Source of the DNA: Colias croceus | Taxonomy: Eukaryota; Arthropoda; Insecta; Lepidoptera; Pieridae | Assembly (NCBI RefSeq): GCF_905220415.1 | Contig: NC_059543.1 | Coordinates: 5,270,001-5,334,000, forward strand | Reading direction: 5' to 3' | DNA: 64,000 bases | Shown here: positions 12,601 to 24,650 of the stretch, piece by piece | Numbering within the stretch: the stretch's first letter is position 1 | Layout of the letters: each line of letters opens with the position of its first letter | Program-made: the position numbers and the translations under genes | The notes under the pieces: generated by a model | The model's input: only the letters and a program-made list of their open reading frames with translations | Database searches by the model: none | What the model was told of the DNA's origin: nothing

Positions 12601-15600
12601 AAATTACTCCCACTCAATAATCGCCAATTCGATTGCCGTCCAACGCCTACAGCAGGAAATCAACGTTGTCGCAACTAAATTTGCATCGACTACTGCAATC
12701 ATGTACTTTACAATATTGAAAACTGAACATCGTTCGAACATAGTTGGAGGATATTTTTAGATGATTAAAATTCCCTTTTTGTCCTTTTATTTTCAATCCA
12801 TTATCCATCCAATTTTTAAAGCTTCTAATCCGTAGAATAGATTGATATTGATGAAGAATTTTATATGTGGTATCTATAGATATCGGATAATCAATATAAT
12901 ATTAGCTCATTCAAACAAACAATCATACAAACTCTTCAGCTTTATGTCATTAGTGCTAATGTTAAAAAAATATATCCAATGGGTATTCGCATATCTATTG
13001 TAGATATCCCATTAAGGGGCGACGGGGTCGTCACATCCCTACGCCTAATGCCTCATTCGAAGGTATTTACTTCATAATTGCGCAACACACAAATACCAAA
13101 TTATTTTATTATAAATTAACACACAAATACCAATCCAATAAAACAAATGGAAAAATTATAAACTCACTTCATCAGTCAATCCATATAAAATTCCCAAAGA
13201 CTTCTGGTACTCAACATATTGCGTAGTGCGTCGATACAACCAATTAGGCCACAACCAGAGATGAACCATTCTGTGTGTTAATAATTTGAATATATCCAAA
13301 ACAGCCTTTATTACAGGTAAGTCTACTTCTTGAAATGATAGTTTTAAGCCTAGAGCTGTGGCTGAAATTATAAAATAAGATATTAAAACATAACAAAATT
13401 AATCTGATGTAATTACAATTTACCGTATACGTTTTGAAGATATAATTAATATTATAAATATATAATGTATGTATTTACCAATTAGTTATTATTGTTCCCA
13501 AAATATATTAAGTAGGCAATTAATAAATGTTATAAATTAATACATCCTCAATATAGCTCTCTAATAAGCTAATAAAATACAATTTTCATCAACTTTTAAT
13601 TCTAACTTAATTAAAAGTTTAGGTAACAATATTATGAAGAAAACGAAAGTTGTTCAAACCTCTAAATAATAAATTTTTAGTGATACAAATTTATAATACG
13701 TCTTATAAATTTACTTTGTATCTAACATAAAAAGCAAAAAACGTATCGTAAAAAGCAAAATTCATACAAAACAATAATGAGAAAGCTTTTAAAAGTTACA
13801 TACAAAAATACAATTTTTTGATCTATTTATCTAAGACTTCAAAATTGAAAAGATGGATGGCCAGCGTAATACTTTTAACAACAATACAGCTAATAGGTAG
13901 CTACTAATACATAATATTAATTACTGCACCATATTCTCGTTATAATATATTCAAACTGGAGTATCAGTGTCTAATGCATTGACTCATATAATATACATAA
14001 AGCATTGAGTTTATCCTGTGGGACATGTATGAATGCATAATTGCTACGTGGATAATATTATTTAAAATGCTTTTTTCTATAGATTATTTTTATTTATTTC
14101 ATTTTGTATGAATATAGTTTTATTCATTTACTAGCTTCGATGTCGGTCTTCGCGTGGATGGTTTATTTCTTCATTTTGAGTAACTCTGACAATGATATCT
14201 TATAAATATATATTGGACCCAAATACGGCTAGGCCTATAATAATACGCAACGTGTGTTCGCGGTTCTACAGAACAACGTCTATGGATAAAACTGAAAAAT
14301 TAAGATTAATTTTTTTCTACGTATTTTTCCAGGATAAAAAGTATCCTATTTTACGCCCAGGATAATAAGGTATAATTATACCAAGTTTCATCGAAATCGA
14401 ACCGTTAGTTTTCACGTGATGCCTGAACATACAGACAGACAGACAGACAGACAAAAAATTTTTTAAGCACATAATATTTGGGTTTGGTATCGATCCAGTA
14501 ACACCCCCTGGTATTTATTTTTTCAATATTTTCAATGTACAGAATTGACCCTTCTACAGATTTATTATATGTATAGATAGAGCGAAGAAAATAATGGGAT
14601 TACGTAGATAATAAAAAGTTTAATAAAGTAAGAAAACTGCTAAGCTTAATCAGATTCATACTATGACTATAATATTATGATTCACAGAAAGTGTAAATTT
14701 AAGCCCCGCTGGAGTTTTGCCTTGTTTAATTATAAGATCTCATTGATGAAACAGTCAATTACTACTATTCTATTGCATTTCAAAATATAAGATACTAGCT
14801 TTTCGCCCCGGCTTCGCCCGTGGTACCTACATGTTTACGTTTTTTTATAAAAACTATTCTATCTCTCAAGTTGGATCGAACTGCACATGGTGTGCGAATT
14901 TTATTATAATCGGTTAAGTGGTTTGGGAGTCCATTGTGACACGAGATTTATATATATTAAGATTGTTTGAAAGAATTCATATGATTCTAGTCATTATAAA
15001 TAGACAAGGTATAGAAGAACATAATATTTCCTAATTCCAAATCCTACTCAATACTCCAAATATGCTAAAAGCGAAGCACCATTTTGAATTTCACACTGAT
15101 TTCATACATTTTTCACTGACACAAACTAAAATTTTCTCATTCATTCAAAGTTGTAAAGGTTTTGCTCAATCATTATTGCACGACCTTTGTTCTCTGCTGA
15201 GATGGATTGAACTACGATATCTAAATGATATCGTTTTGAATCAATCTCTGTTAGAAATGTAGTGAATAATTAATCACAATTTTTTAAATATTTGTTCTAT
15301 TCTTTCATTGTATTCTATTATTTAATTGTGTTGGTTTATTTATTCCGTATAAACAGCGTTGGATAAATAATTAACCGATGTAATAAATAATATTAACTAA
15401 ATATTACAACAATGGCTTTAAATCAAGTAAGCTTTTTCAGCTTCTTTTCTTGCCTATTGTTAATACGATTTCTATAATAAATTAAGTAACAGCCAAGGAA
15501 TATTATGTAGTTAGCTGTTTATCAGATTTAATTTTTAAATCGCTCATAGCTTACCTTCTTGCTGTACCGATTTTTGTCTATACTTACTTGTACTTGTGAT

Positions 15601-17926
15601 ATTATAAAGAGGAAAGGTTTGTAATTATGTATGTATGTATGGTTTTTACACATAAACTACTGTACCGATTTGGATGAAACTTGGCACAGACAATCTTAAG
15701 ACCCTGAGAAAGAACATAGGCTATCTTTTATTGCGAAATATGTATAACAGGCGAAGCAGGGGCGGACCGCTAGTAATACATAAAAATTTTAATTTATTTC
15801 TTTATTATTTGACTTATACCTACTTAACCATGTACTTATTTGTCGTCTATGTAAAGAGTACATAATATCTATGAAATATATTTACAATCAACAATAACTT
15901 ACCAGTCAATGAGCTCAATGTATACGTGCTTATATACTTCCACAAGCTAAACGGTCCAGTACCGATCCGATTATCCAAAGACAACTTCTTAACTAACTCA
16001 AGACTTTCCTCGGAAACCATATCCATGTAACTGTATATAGTTTTGGGACTAAATGTGGGTGCTAGAATTTTTCTACGGTATATCCACTGCGATACTGAAA
16101 TTTAAAAAGGTTTTTAATAATGTTTTTGTTTTAATGAGGATGGCTTGTTTATGTGTACAAATTTTTTTTTTTTTTTTAATTAAATAAGGTTGCTAATTAA
16201 AATAGCACCTTATACAAATTACAATCTAGCCTACAAGACTAATAAGTAATTTTATGTTAACCTAAATTTCTAAATAACTTATTCTAAGAGAGTGTCCATT
16301 GTCACTTGCTTAGTGTCTGTTAAGGGGAAGTAAGTCACTTTGCTCGTGTGCTTTGGTATACAGATAATTGTCACTGTTCACTTTTCACTTATCACTACAC
16401 TAACTCAAAAGGTTTAGTCCTTTTTAGTCTTCGCACTAGGTCCGTGGTGTCAAGGAGCTGGATAGCCTCAACATTCACGTGATGATGTAGTCGATGTTGA
16501 TGAGCTTCTGCATGTTTTTGAACAATTTTGTCCACGGTGTCCACTTTTAGGTCACGGTGGAGGTCATCATTACGGATGTACCATGGAGCATTTACAATGT
16601 CTCTCAGTACTTTATTTTGGAAACGTTGTATAATGTCAATGTTGCTTTTTTTGGTACAGCCCCACAGCTGAATACCATACGTTCATACTGGCATTAGGAC
16701 TTGTTTGTATATGAGTAGCTTATTATGTATCGATGTGTACAAATGAAAGAAGAAAATTATTCGTCACTACTTTGAATAAATTTACTAATTTAAACATTTT
16801 CATAATACGTGTTTTTATTAAAAGGAAAAAAAACATCTTAAAAGGTCATAAATCTTAAATATCAAACAAATAAGAAACAAATCATATTATGACAACTCAA
16901 TTTCATAGTCCTTTGAACTATTAAAAACAAATAGATTTAAGAAAATATTTTAGTTTTGTTTTATTTAATTGAGAGTTATAATTACGTGAAAGAAAAAAGG
17001 TTAGTCACCAGGAGCAAAAGCACTGGCATTTCCAACGATGGACCTCAAGAAGGTCACTAGATCCTCCTTTTCTAAGCAATTTTTCAGGATATACTCTGCA
17101 TCTTCAGGATTTGTTATACCTAAAATATTTTAAAGAATAAATATGGTTTTGTGATAATGGACAAAATTTATTTTAACAATTTCATTTAAATTCAGTCATG
17201 AACATTTAATAAATATCGGTATTTTTTTATTTTTAATGTTTAAAAGTCCTAAGTATTTTTTATACGATAATTATTAGCACGGCTTTTTTAACCTTTTTTG
17301 ATCAGGTTACTTCGATAAATAAAGTAAATAATATATTGAATTAAATTATATTGTTAAAGAACTTACCTACATAAAGTCTAGGTCCAGTCCATAACCTAAG
17401 AATCCCTCCATGTTGAAACGAAAATGAACATATCTTCGTCATGATTTCAAAAATAACTGAAAAAAGATAAGCACTCTTTACCAATGCGAGTTACATGGAT
17501 CTAAATTTAAAGAATTAAAATTACATTAAGACAGAACTAAACGAAATTCTTACGCAGAAGGCAACACTTTTTAATTAAAAAAAAAAATCATTAAAATCGG
17601 TCCACCTGGTCGAACGTTCTGAGGTCACAAACCCAAAACAAAAAATATTGTCGAATAGAACCACTTCCTATTTTGCAGTCAGTTCAAAGCACTAAAGATA
17701 ACAATACCCCACTTTTATATTCATTAAAACTATAATAATTAATCTACGTAACCTTTAGGTTAAATTACTTACAATCCGAAGCATTATACGCAAACTGGAA
17801 TGCACCCATGACCAAAAATAATCCAGGGAAAGCCGGGATCTTAGCGGCTAACTCATTTAACTTTCGCCTCGTATACCTGAACCACATGTACAATAATATC
17901 ACTAACACAATCAGAGCTCGAAACAT
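9652..17926 (-). CDS. Cytochrome P450, CYP4-clan type, complete, 10 exons
   Basis: Predicted membrane-bound haem monooxygenase of 492 residues. Exons read on the minus strand: 17773-17926, 17367-17456, 17009-17119, 15903-16094, 13168-13361, 11736-11784, 11320-11518, 10775-10926, 10120-10290 and 9652-9818. Every junction is GT-AG and the phases agree throughout. The ATG is followed by a hydrophobic ER anchor (MFRALIVLVILLYMWF). Family motifs: I-helix AGTDTS (about 301-306), K-helix ExxR as ESLR (359-362), PDRF (415-418) and the haem loop FSLGPRNCVG with the thiolate cysteine at 436. The segment between PDRF and the haem loop looks about five residues shorter than usual. Length and layout fit CYP4-clan enzymes (lepidopteran CYP340/341-like is possible, not proven). 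Substrate unknown; detoxification, odorant or lipid oxidation are family roles. Introns carry Helitrons and a Jockey LINE, with no damage to the exons. Confidence 0.94.
10050..10100 (-). mobile_element. Helitron 3'-end fragment
   Basis: On the minus strand the sequence ends ...GGGCAGAAAGCTAG followed by T, the Helitron 3' terminus. Only the terminal part is recognisable. It lies in P450 intron 9, close to the exon 9 donor. Confidence 0.5.
10556..10730 (+). mobile_element. Non-autonomous Helitron, short subfamily
   Basis: Starts TCTATACTAATAATATTATA and ends GCACAGCTAG before a host T. The internal text 'cgaggaaggc' and 'aacaggagcggagcac' recurs at 41869 (plus) and 59636 (minus), so this is a family. 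It sits in P450 intron 8, ending 45 bp from exon 8. Confidence 0.75.
11043..11244 (+). mobile_element. Degenerate Helitron
   Basis: Ends in CTAG before T and shares 'cactactgaaccgattttcatg' and 'aacgggaactatgcggg' (split here by text) with the longer Helitrons. The 5' end is eroded (tcttactaacatta). Located in P450 intron 7. Confidence 0.6.
11885..11960 (+). repeat. tRNA-like (B-box) SINE fragment
   Basis: Contains a pol III B-box-like GGTTCGAATCC within 'gcaggttcgaatccccgcc', followed by 'tcgtgatcgattttt'. No cloverleaf could be drawn and no A box is convincing, so it is better read as a tRNA-derived SINE remnant than as a tRNA gene. It lies in P450 intron 5. Confidence 0.4.
12428..12620 (+). 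repeat. Dispersed repeat fragment (type A)
   Basis: The opening 'gctcaaactcaaacat' and the following 'catttaccgattc' resemble the block at 22555-22685 ('aaacttaaactcaaacat', 'catttaccaccgattcgg'). The two are probably diverged copies of one dispersed lepidopteran repeat, perhaps the 3' end of a non-LTR element. Located in P450 intron 5. Confidence 0.4.
12910..12960 (-). mobile_element. Helitron 5'-end fragment, short subfamily
   Basis: Reversed, this reads 'cataaagctgaagagtttg', the 5' text of the 10556 and 59636 elements. The rest of the element is absent or eroded. In P450 intron 5. Confidence 0.4.
14131..14577 (-). mobile_element. Non-autonomous Helitron, long subfamily, uninterrupted copy
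   Basis: Begins at its 5' end (near 14577) with TCTATACATATAATAAATC, has a GTCT repeat ('cagacagacagacagacag' as written on plus) and ends in CTAG at 14131. It is the uninterrupted relative of the split element at 50869-51699, and so defines the empty site there ('ggcctataataatacgc'). It lies in P450 intron 4. Confidence 0.8.
14795..14966 (-). mobile_element. Non-autonomous Helitron, 'GGGGCG' subfamily
   Basis: The plus strand begins CTAGCTTTTCGCCCCGGCTT, which is the reversed 3' terminus. The internal text 'gttggatcgaactgcacatg' is shared with the plus copy at 53289. In P450 intron 4. Confidence 0.75.
15599..15773 (+). mobile_element. Non-autonomous Helitron, 'GGACCGCTAG' subfamily
   Basis: Ends GGGGCGGACCGCTAG before T, like the 44378 copy. 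It contains a short GTAT repeat near the 5' end. The 5' boundary is approximate. In P450 intron 4, 130 bp from exon 4. Confidence 0.7.
16163..16732 (-). mobile_element. 5'-truncated Jockey-type LINE with 12-bp target-site duplication
   Basis: Reading the minus strand, the insert starts inside the C-terminal part of a non-LTR retrotransposon ORF2. Recognisable pieces are YGIQLWGC, then RFQNKVLRDIVNAPWYIRND, then the conserved tail ending LLDTTDLVRRLKRTKPFE before the stop at 16395-16397. One in-frame TGA replaces the expected W in 'PVWTYG'. A 3' UTR and a poly(A) tail follow, seen as poly-T from 16163 on plus. The 12-bp sequence ATGTGTACAAAT flanks both ends exactly (16151-16162 and 16733-16744), marking target-primed insertion. 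It is located in P450 intron 3. Confidence 0.88.
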
Positions 17927-17929
17927 GTC

Positions 17930-20900
17930 GACTTAACCCAACACTACGCTCCAAGATTTAGTATAACACTTCTATAATGAACACTTAATATATTATATTC
18001 TGCAAAATAATCTGCAAAATTTTTGGCAGGATACTATTTATGGAAACTGGTTTTGAATCTAGTATTTTTTACGTTCGCTCGACCAACTGACGCTTTATTT
18101 TGCATAAATCTAAATGCTGCTAAAATACGGCAGTAGTTACATCACTTGACGACAGCTGAATGGAATTGTTTTTTTTTTCTAATGTTATTTAATAATTTAA
18201 TTGTTGGTCTAGTGACTAATGACTCTACACTACTAGTTATGGTACTTCATACAATATTATAATTATTTTGGGTTGTTTTGAAATGTTCAAAGCTGAGTTA
18301 TAATAATATACCTATATATACCTCCTTTAACATAAAAAAAATATATAACAAGGTTATCTTTATAAAAGTTTTAAACTATAAACTTCAAAACAATATACTT
18401 TCGTGAGCACGATCAGAACAAATAATACGGAAATAATTACCATGTGTACTTTACCGTAAAATATCGGTTCGTATCAAAATTCACGGACTCATCGTGATAT
18501 CCACGCTGAAATCCATTAATGGTTTGATATTGGATTGGGAATATTTCGCTTATTACACATTCAAATAGCGATACAGGCGTAAAATCGTATTGCTTGTAAT
18601 GAATAGAGAAAAACTAAAATACATTTCATGAACGGACACCTCTTTTGATTTGCTTGTTGCGTTAAAATGCAAAACTAGCCTAACATTTTTTATACACTAT
18701 TTTTTAGATGTTAAATCGATAAAGTAGGATAAAGTAGGTTTACAATGTATATGTTGCTACCGTTGAATACTCTGTAACTACTGAACTCTAATTATAAAAT
18801 TATTTTGTGTTTAATAGTCCATGTATTGAGGAAGGCTTAAAAGGCTACAGAGCATTATGTTGCGACTTAAAAAGTAGAGCATCAAAGATAAGTTTTGTTT
18901 TGCCATGGATAAAATTGGAATTAATATTTAGAGACCAGATCCTTCATCTCTTAATTAAAAATTAGTAATCTTTGGGCGTAAGTGTCCTATTGAGTTCAGA
19001 AATACCCAATGAAATGACTATTTCAATTATTCATGGGTAGGTATCAGTTGTCACGTCTCCACACATTGATTAAAAATGAAACAAATAACTTATTTACGAG
19101 TAAAACACAAACATAACCCAACACGCCTGAAAATTTACCCCCTGTCCAATCACTGTTCGCTGTGTTTGCTCACATAAAAGGCTCTATTTTACGAGTTTGC
19201 CCAATAAACCGATGTCAATACGACTTATTTGTTTAGGAAGCCAATAAATCCAAGAGCAAAGATTTTTCTAGACCACTTCACACACGCGTTTGCTTTGTGG
19301 AGATGAAATTTTAATTGATTTTACTTCGTTACAAAACGGTACGGGATTTGAATTTGGGTTACCTACGTCCTACATAAAAGATTTGACAATATCGTAATTT
19401 GTAAAAAATATGTAGAGATAAAATCATGTAATAAATAGTGTCGATTTACTCTGATTTATGAATACTGATCAAATTGATGTTAATAATTATTTACATAGAA
19501 AACCTAAAGGTTCTCAGAAAACTAATGTATTTTACATTATCTAGTTTTACCGAGAATTACACGATCGAAAATATTTATTTAATAGAACTGTAATTAAATA
19601 AGTTTCTGTTTGAGTGTGCGGAGAGAAATCCTGAATTATTTGCTTTATAAAACCGATAGTTTACACGCATATTATTGATACGTAATTTAATTATACCGCA
19701 TTAGTACTTATCGAATTTATTACTGGTAATATTGCATAATATTTTTGAGTAATAATTTATGTTATTACTAGAAGTATAATTAAATTACAAATTACTCGCT
19801 CTTATTTTGCTCATAATTTGACATGTTTACTATAACATAGACAAAATATTATGTACTATTTGGAAACATCATACTAACTATATGTACTAATAATAAAAAA
19901 TAGATCATTGGTCGGGACTCTTCCCTGCGTCTTTCGCCGTTCTTTAGTGACGCTTGACCACCAATAAGCAATATTTTAAAATTTTATATTTAAATGACAA
20001 ATATATGTATTCTTTTAATGTCGTGTCAGTCTTAACTTCTTATTTTCATTATTAAATAATAAATGAATATTACAGGATCACGCACATTTTCCACTAGGTT
20101 AAGTCCCACGTAATAGAGTGAACCTTGACGTAATCCGATCACACTGCTGTATCCAAAGGTCCAATACCCGGGTTTGTTCTGAGATCCACAGTAAATGTTA
20201 CTAAAGTTTAGTAAATTTTATTAATAAGTCTTATTATGATTTGCTACTAGACATTTATTTTCGGTGATAAGCCCCCGATAGTTTAAAGATTGTATAATGT
20301 ACCTAACTATCTAAAGTTAGGTTTATATAAAGAAGTATAAAATAAAACATAACAATAAAACAAGAAATTTATGAACCAAGAACAAAGCATACGTTTACGA
20401 GTTTAGGTTTATGTATCTGTTACACTATCTTTAGATATTTACAGACGTGATGAAAATATAATCATTTAAGGATTATAAGTTTGAAAGATACATAGTTGAA
20501 ATAACACTCATTCCTCACAATAGTAGAGCGTCCTCCGTTTGTGCCAACATTCGAATTTGTGTTACCTACAAATTCAAATGGATCTATACTACCTACTTAC
20601 TACCTTTTAATAAAAAAAACGCAATCCAACTTTCTACTTTATTAAAAATTGTTTAGTATGAAAAGACATAAGATTATACAATATACTGGAACCCGATCCG
20701 TGAATTATAGTGAGTTCGAGGGCGGTTCAAGTGATCAAACTTTAACAACTGATTTATAGTGCTTTGAATTGCTCTGAATTTCACTTTGTTGTTTCTCTGT
20801 ACTTGTATTTTAATAGTAATTGTATTTTCAGGTGAATAAATGAAAAAGGAACGTATTTGACGGTTATTGTACATAATTCTGGATAGACAACAATCAAATG

Positions 20901-20978
20901 TGTTTAAAAATAATTAAATTGCCAGATTATTTATCAGCTAAAAATAGTGACCGTCTTCTTGTATCACTACATAGTACA
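17930..20978. other. Intergenic region upstream of the P450 gene
   Basis: The first hundred bases upstream of the P450 ATG (read on minus) include TATA-like 'aatataatatatta' and an initiator-like 'gttcatt', but I cannot place the transcription start. Beyond that there is AT-rich sequence without a supported exon or repeat. Confidence 0.45.
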
Positions 20979-21159
20979 TAGTATAAAACAAAGTCGCTTT
21001 CTCTGTCCCTATGTCCCTTTGTATGCTTAAATCTTTAAAAATACGCAACGGATTTTGATGCGTTTTTTTTAATAGATAGAGTGATTCATGAGGAAGGTTT
21101 TAGTATATAATTTATTAGGTTTTAGACAAAGCGAGCGAGGCCGTGGGCGGTAAGCTAGT
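20979..21159 (+). mobile_element. Degenerate Helitron
   Basis: Ends GGGCGGTAAGCTAG before T, preceded by 'tttagacaaagcgagcgag'. A partial reversed copy of the same subfamily is at 38855. The 5' boundary is approximate. Confidence 0.65.
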
Positions 21160-22550
21160 ATATTGAATAAAGTTAGATTATTGAGTTTCTAGATTTCATT
21201 CCCGAAACTTACAAAAAAGCTGACTGAACTTTCTCTACATTGAGTAAATCGGCCAGGAAAATACATATGAGACACTTGTATCTCATATTCTAATACCCGT
21301 AAGTGTACACCAGGCTATTAAACTTAATAAATTAGAGTAGTAAGAGTAATAAAATTAATAAATTAAATCCTTAAAACTATGTATTTATATTTTATTTAGT
21401 TACACAGAAACTTTTAGAATATATTTCATGACTTATACAGAACCATATAACTAAACATTAAATGTTTGCAAGGATCGGTTATCAGCAATCGGTAATCGGT
21501 AAAAGATAGGTATCTATATTTTATCTATAATATTTTAATCAAGTTATTGCATGGGAGCATTTTTTAATCAAAATCTTAAAATTTTCAATTATAGAGATAT
21601 TTATCTTTTTCATCCTACACATAATGTTGTTTTCTTTAGATTTAAACGTTATTTACGATACACAATTAATAAAATAGAAGTTAAAAAAATTAGTATCTAT
21701 TTATTTTATCGCTAATGGATATAACATATTTAATTGTGTTTATGTTATAAAAGATAAACAAAGGTCAATAAACAAAATCAGTGGAATATTACAGTAACTT
21801 CATTGAACCAGTTCTATATAAAGGTTACAATGAAATGTTCTGATGTAGGTACTTTGATAAGGCTTCATTTTGAGAAATCTATAGGAGGTTAAAATAGCAA
21901 AATTATTAATACTTATATATTATTCAATGTCGTCATCGCAACAAATATTTATACGCTTGAAAAACACGAGTCTATTATACAATTTTGACATACGGTACAT
22001 AATGTTATAAGGAGGCGGTTGGAACTTACGCAGATTTTCCTCTTAAAAATATTGTGAATGTTTTCATCAAAATGAAATCAAAACTGAACAATATAATTGT
22101 TCTTTTTTTGTCCAAACTAGATCAAAAAATAGCACGTAAAATGGGTTTAAGTTTTTATAACACGGAAGACACCAGATAAAAAACAAATCTACAAAAGCGG
22201 TTCACCAAGTGAAAATTTCTTAGAAAGACAAAAAAAGTTGAACTGAGACTTTTATAAATCGGTTGAAACTAGCAACAAAATAGTTTCCAACTGTATAATT
22301 AAAACTGAAGTGAATCGGCCGCAAATAAACTTCCTACTCACAAAGTTAGACTACGGCACGCTATATGCAGTTAATGTTAACTTCTTCAGTCACCTTTAAC
22401 GAGTTTTCCATGATACATTTAGTTTACGTACCCAGTTATCAAAACTAAATATTATGGAAATGAAACTGTGCTTCGTTTACATACTCCAGTGAGATCATTT
22501 TACTAAACTTTTGCGATGAATGTAAAAAAAGGATATTTTATGCTCTTTTG
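21160..22550. other. AT-rich non-coding stretch
   Basis: No gene, hairpin or repeat that I can support. Confidence 0.5.
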
Positions 22551-22554
22551 TGTT

Positions 22555-22685
22555 CAAACTTAAACTCAAACATTTATTTATTCAATTAGACTTCTTTTGA
22601 ATAACCATTACATATTTTTAACATTTACCACCGATTCGGAAAGCAGTATGGAGAAGAACCGGTAAGAAACTCCATAGTTGCCTTA
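22555..22685 (+). repeat. Dispersed repeat fragment (type A)
   Basis: Diverged relative of the block at 12428. It has 'aaactcaaacatttattta', then 'accgattcggaaagcag', then 'gaagaaccggtaagaaactc'. This word order is familiar from dispersed lepidopteran repeats; the parent element is not identified. Confidence 0.45.
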
Positions 22686-23393
22686 TAGTTTTTTAATTTA
22701 AGACTTCAGCTTATCGCATTAAAATGATAGATATTATAGTAGTAAGATGGTTTAGAATTAGATTATATTATAGTAAATAATATATATACTCTATATTTAA
22801 ATAAAAATACTCTATTGTACACACAGATGTCAACTTCATCAGAAAGACAATAACAAAAAGCACAAGAGGATAAGGTACAGTAGGTGGTCTTATCGCTCTA
22901 TCTTATAGTAGTTATATGCATTAGAATTGTTTAGATATCTAATTGCATACATCCGTGTATGCGCATAATTTGTCTCCAAATGGAAGATCTAGACATGGCA
23001 AACTTATTTAATCCTAACTGCCCCATGAGACATTGTTCTGCCCTATTTCGTGTTTTCTCTTCATAAAAACCTTCATAGTGACCAAACAAAAACGTTAAAA
23101 AATATCCGAATTGGTCTAGACCAATTTGGTTGGTATTTGTCTTAGTCATTTCATTAAATAGTCGTCTAGGTCCTAGGACATGCCATGGAAATCTTTAATG
23201 CCGGGATTCTACGGGGAAGGGAATAATTATTATTTTAAATGAATCGCCTATTGTCTCGAGAACATCTAGAGAACCGGAATTCCATATAAGCTCACAATAT
23301 TTGAAATATATCTCTATTATCATAACGCGTAGTTAGAAAAAAATAGGCACGCTTAATACAGAGTATAGTATTTTGCATAATAAAATAAGAAGG

Positions 23394-23456
23394 AAATAGT
23401 GACATATTTTCAAATGGAATGCGGAACGCATTCCATTTGAAAATATGTCACTATTT
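23394..23456. repeat. Perfect hairpin: 30-bp arms, 3-nt loop
   Basis: Arms 23394-23423 and 23427-23456 are exact inverted copies around the loop GAA. Pairing is broken at the next base on each side. The arms are not simple-sequence: they hold 'gtgacatattttcaaatgg'. No second copy was seen in the window. It could be a recent fold-back duplication, a small palindromic element or an RNA hairpin source. Confidence 0.9.
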
Positions 23457-23459
23457 GTC

Positions 23460-24570
23460 TTCTTCCTGCGACTACCTACATCATTGATTTAAAATATATA
23501 GGTACTAATTTAAACCGCCCAAATTAATGGTGTAAAATTGTGATCGGTAATAGAGCAAGTTCTTAAAGTATAGGAACGTCGATTAGTAAGCATATCTCCG
23601 AATTCCTACTCTTAAAGTAAATCAAAGCTCAACTAATTGTATAAAAAGCTGTCTTGCGCAAACCCTTATCGGATTGCGTGAGGTAAGCGATCAATTCTTA
23701 TTTATCGAGGCATGTTTGCATGCAACACTGGCACGAATATTCAAGGCCATGAGAGGTTCCATAGATGTACTGTATCTGTAGGATCGTATTGATTGATCGA
23801 CCTACAAAACGTTTCAGAGACTTTTCTGCCTTTCAGTGTACCTATCGTTTTTAAAAACCGCAAAATATGTCATAAATGTGAAATGAACTCCTAAATTGGT
23901 CATCATCCAAATTCTCCGTAGACATTCTCTGGTGTGACTGTCATTAACTTGGAAAGCTCATTATTTTTTCCGTTGTTTCAGTAATCACGTCCTTTTCATG
24001 AATAATAAGCAAGACATTTAATTAATTTTGTTGATGGCCATTTATTAGATTTGAGTATGCAAATTGTGGTATAACCTAGTATCTCATTGTAGTTTTTCTA
24101 TTTATCTGTCTACCAAACTACATTTGTATAGTATCTGTTTGTCAAAGCTATTTGTATGATAATAATTAAACAATATCAAAAGCATCGGGAGATTGGTATA
24201 CTTTCAATCGTCTTCTCTCTTCTACTTTCTATGAGTTTTATAACTTCGTTTCCAAGTGACCCTAAACATTTGTTAGGTAACAAATCTTATAATTATTGCT
24301 TCGTTAAATTTTGAGTAACATAATTACTGGGTAGTTTTTGTAATCACATTCTCTGATTCGCATGTAACAGCTTATCGCACGCAACCATGCAAACAACTGA
24401 CGGTCTGATTATTTTACAGTATAGGTTCATGCTTATAGGTCTGAATAATAATTAGGCTTTATTTTTTAATATAGGTCCTACATTTGAAGCTTGACAGGCA
24501 GATTTTATTGTTCATGTAATTAAAGGTACAAATTTCAACTGCCGAATTACTAATTAGTATATTTAGGATT
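23460..24570. other. AT-rich non-coding stretch
   Basis: No supported gene or repeat. Confidence 0.5.
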
Positions 24571-24576
24571 GACTAA

Positions 24577-24650
24577 GGGGCGATCAATCCTTGGTTAAAA
24601 CTTATTCGTCGAATAAAATATTAAACAACCATTTCAAAATGTGTATTATT
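24577..24650 (+). mobile_element. Half-copy of the Harbinger-like MITE
   Basis: Reads 'ggggcgatcaatccttgg' then 'ttaaaacttattcgtcgaa', matching one end of the complete element at 28087-28264. The opposite terminal repeat was not found nearby, so this is a truncated or decayed copy. Confidence 0.5.

Noticed and set aside
22931..23149. 72-codon minus-strand open frame
   Set aside because: Balanced composition but no recognisable motif and no flanking exon.
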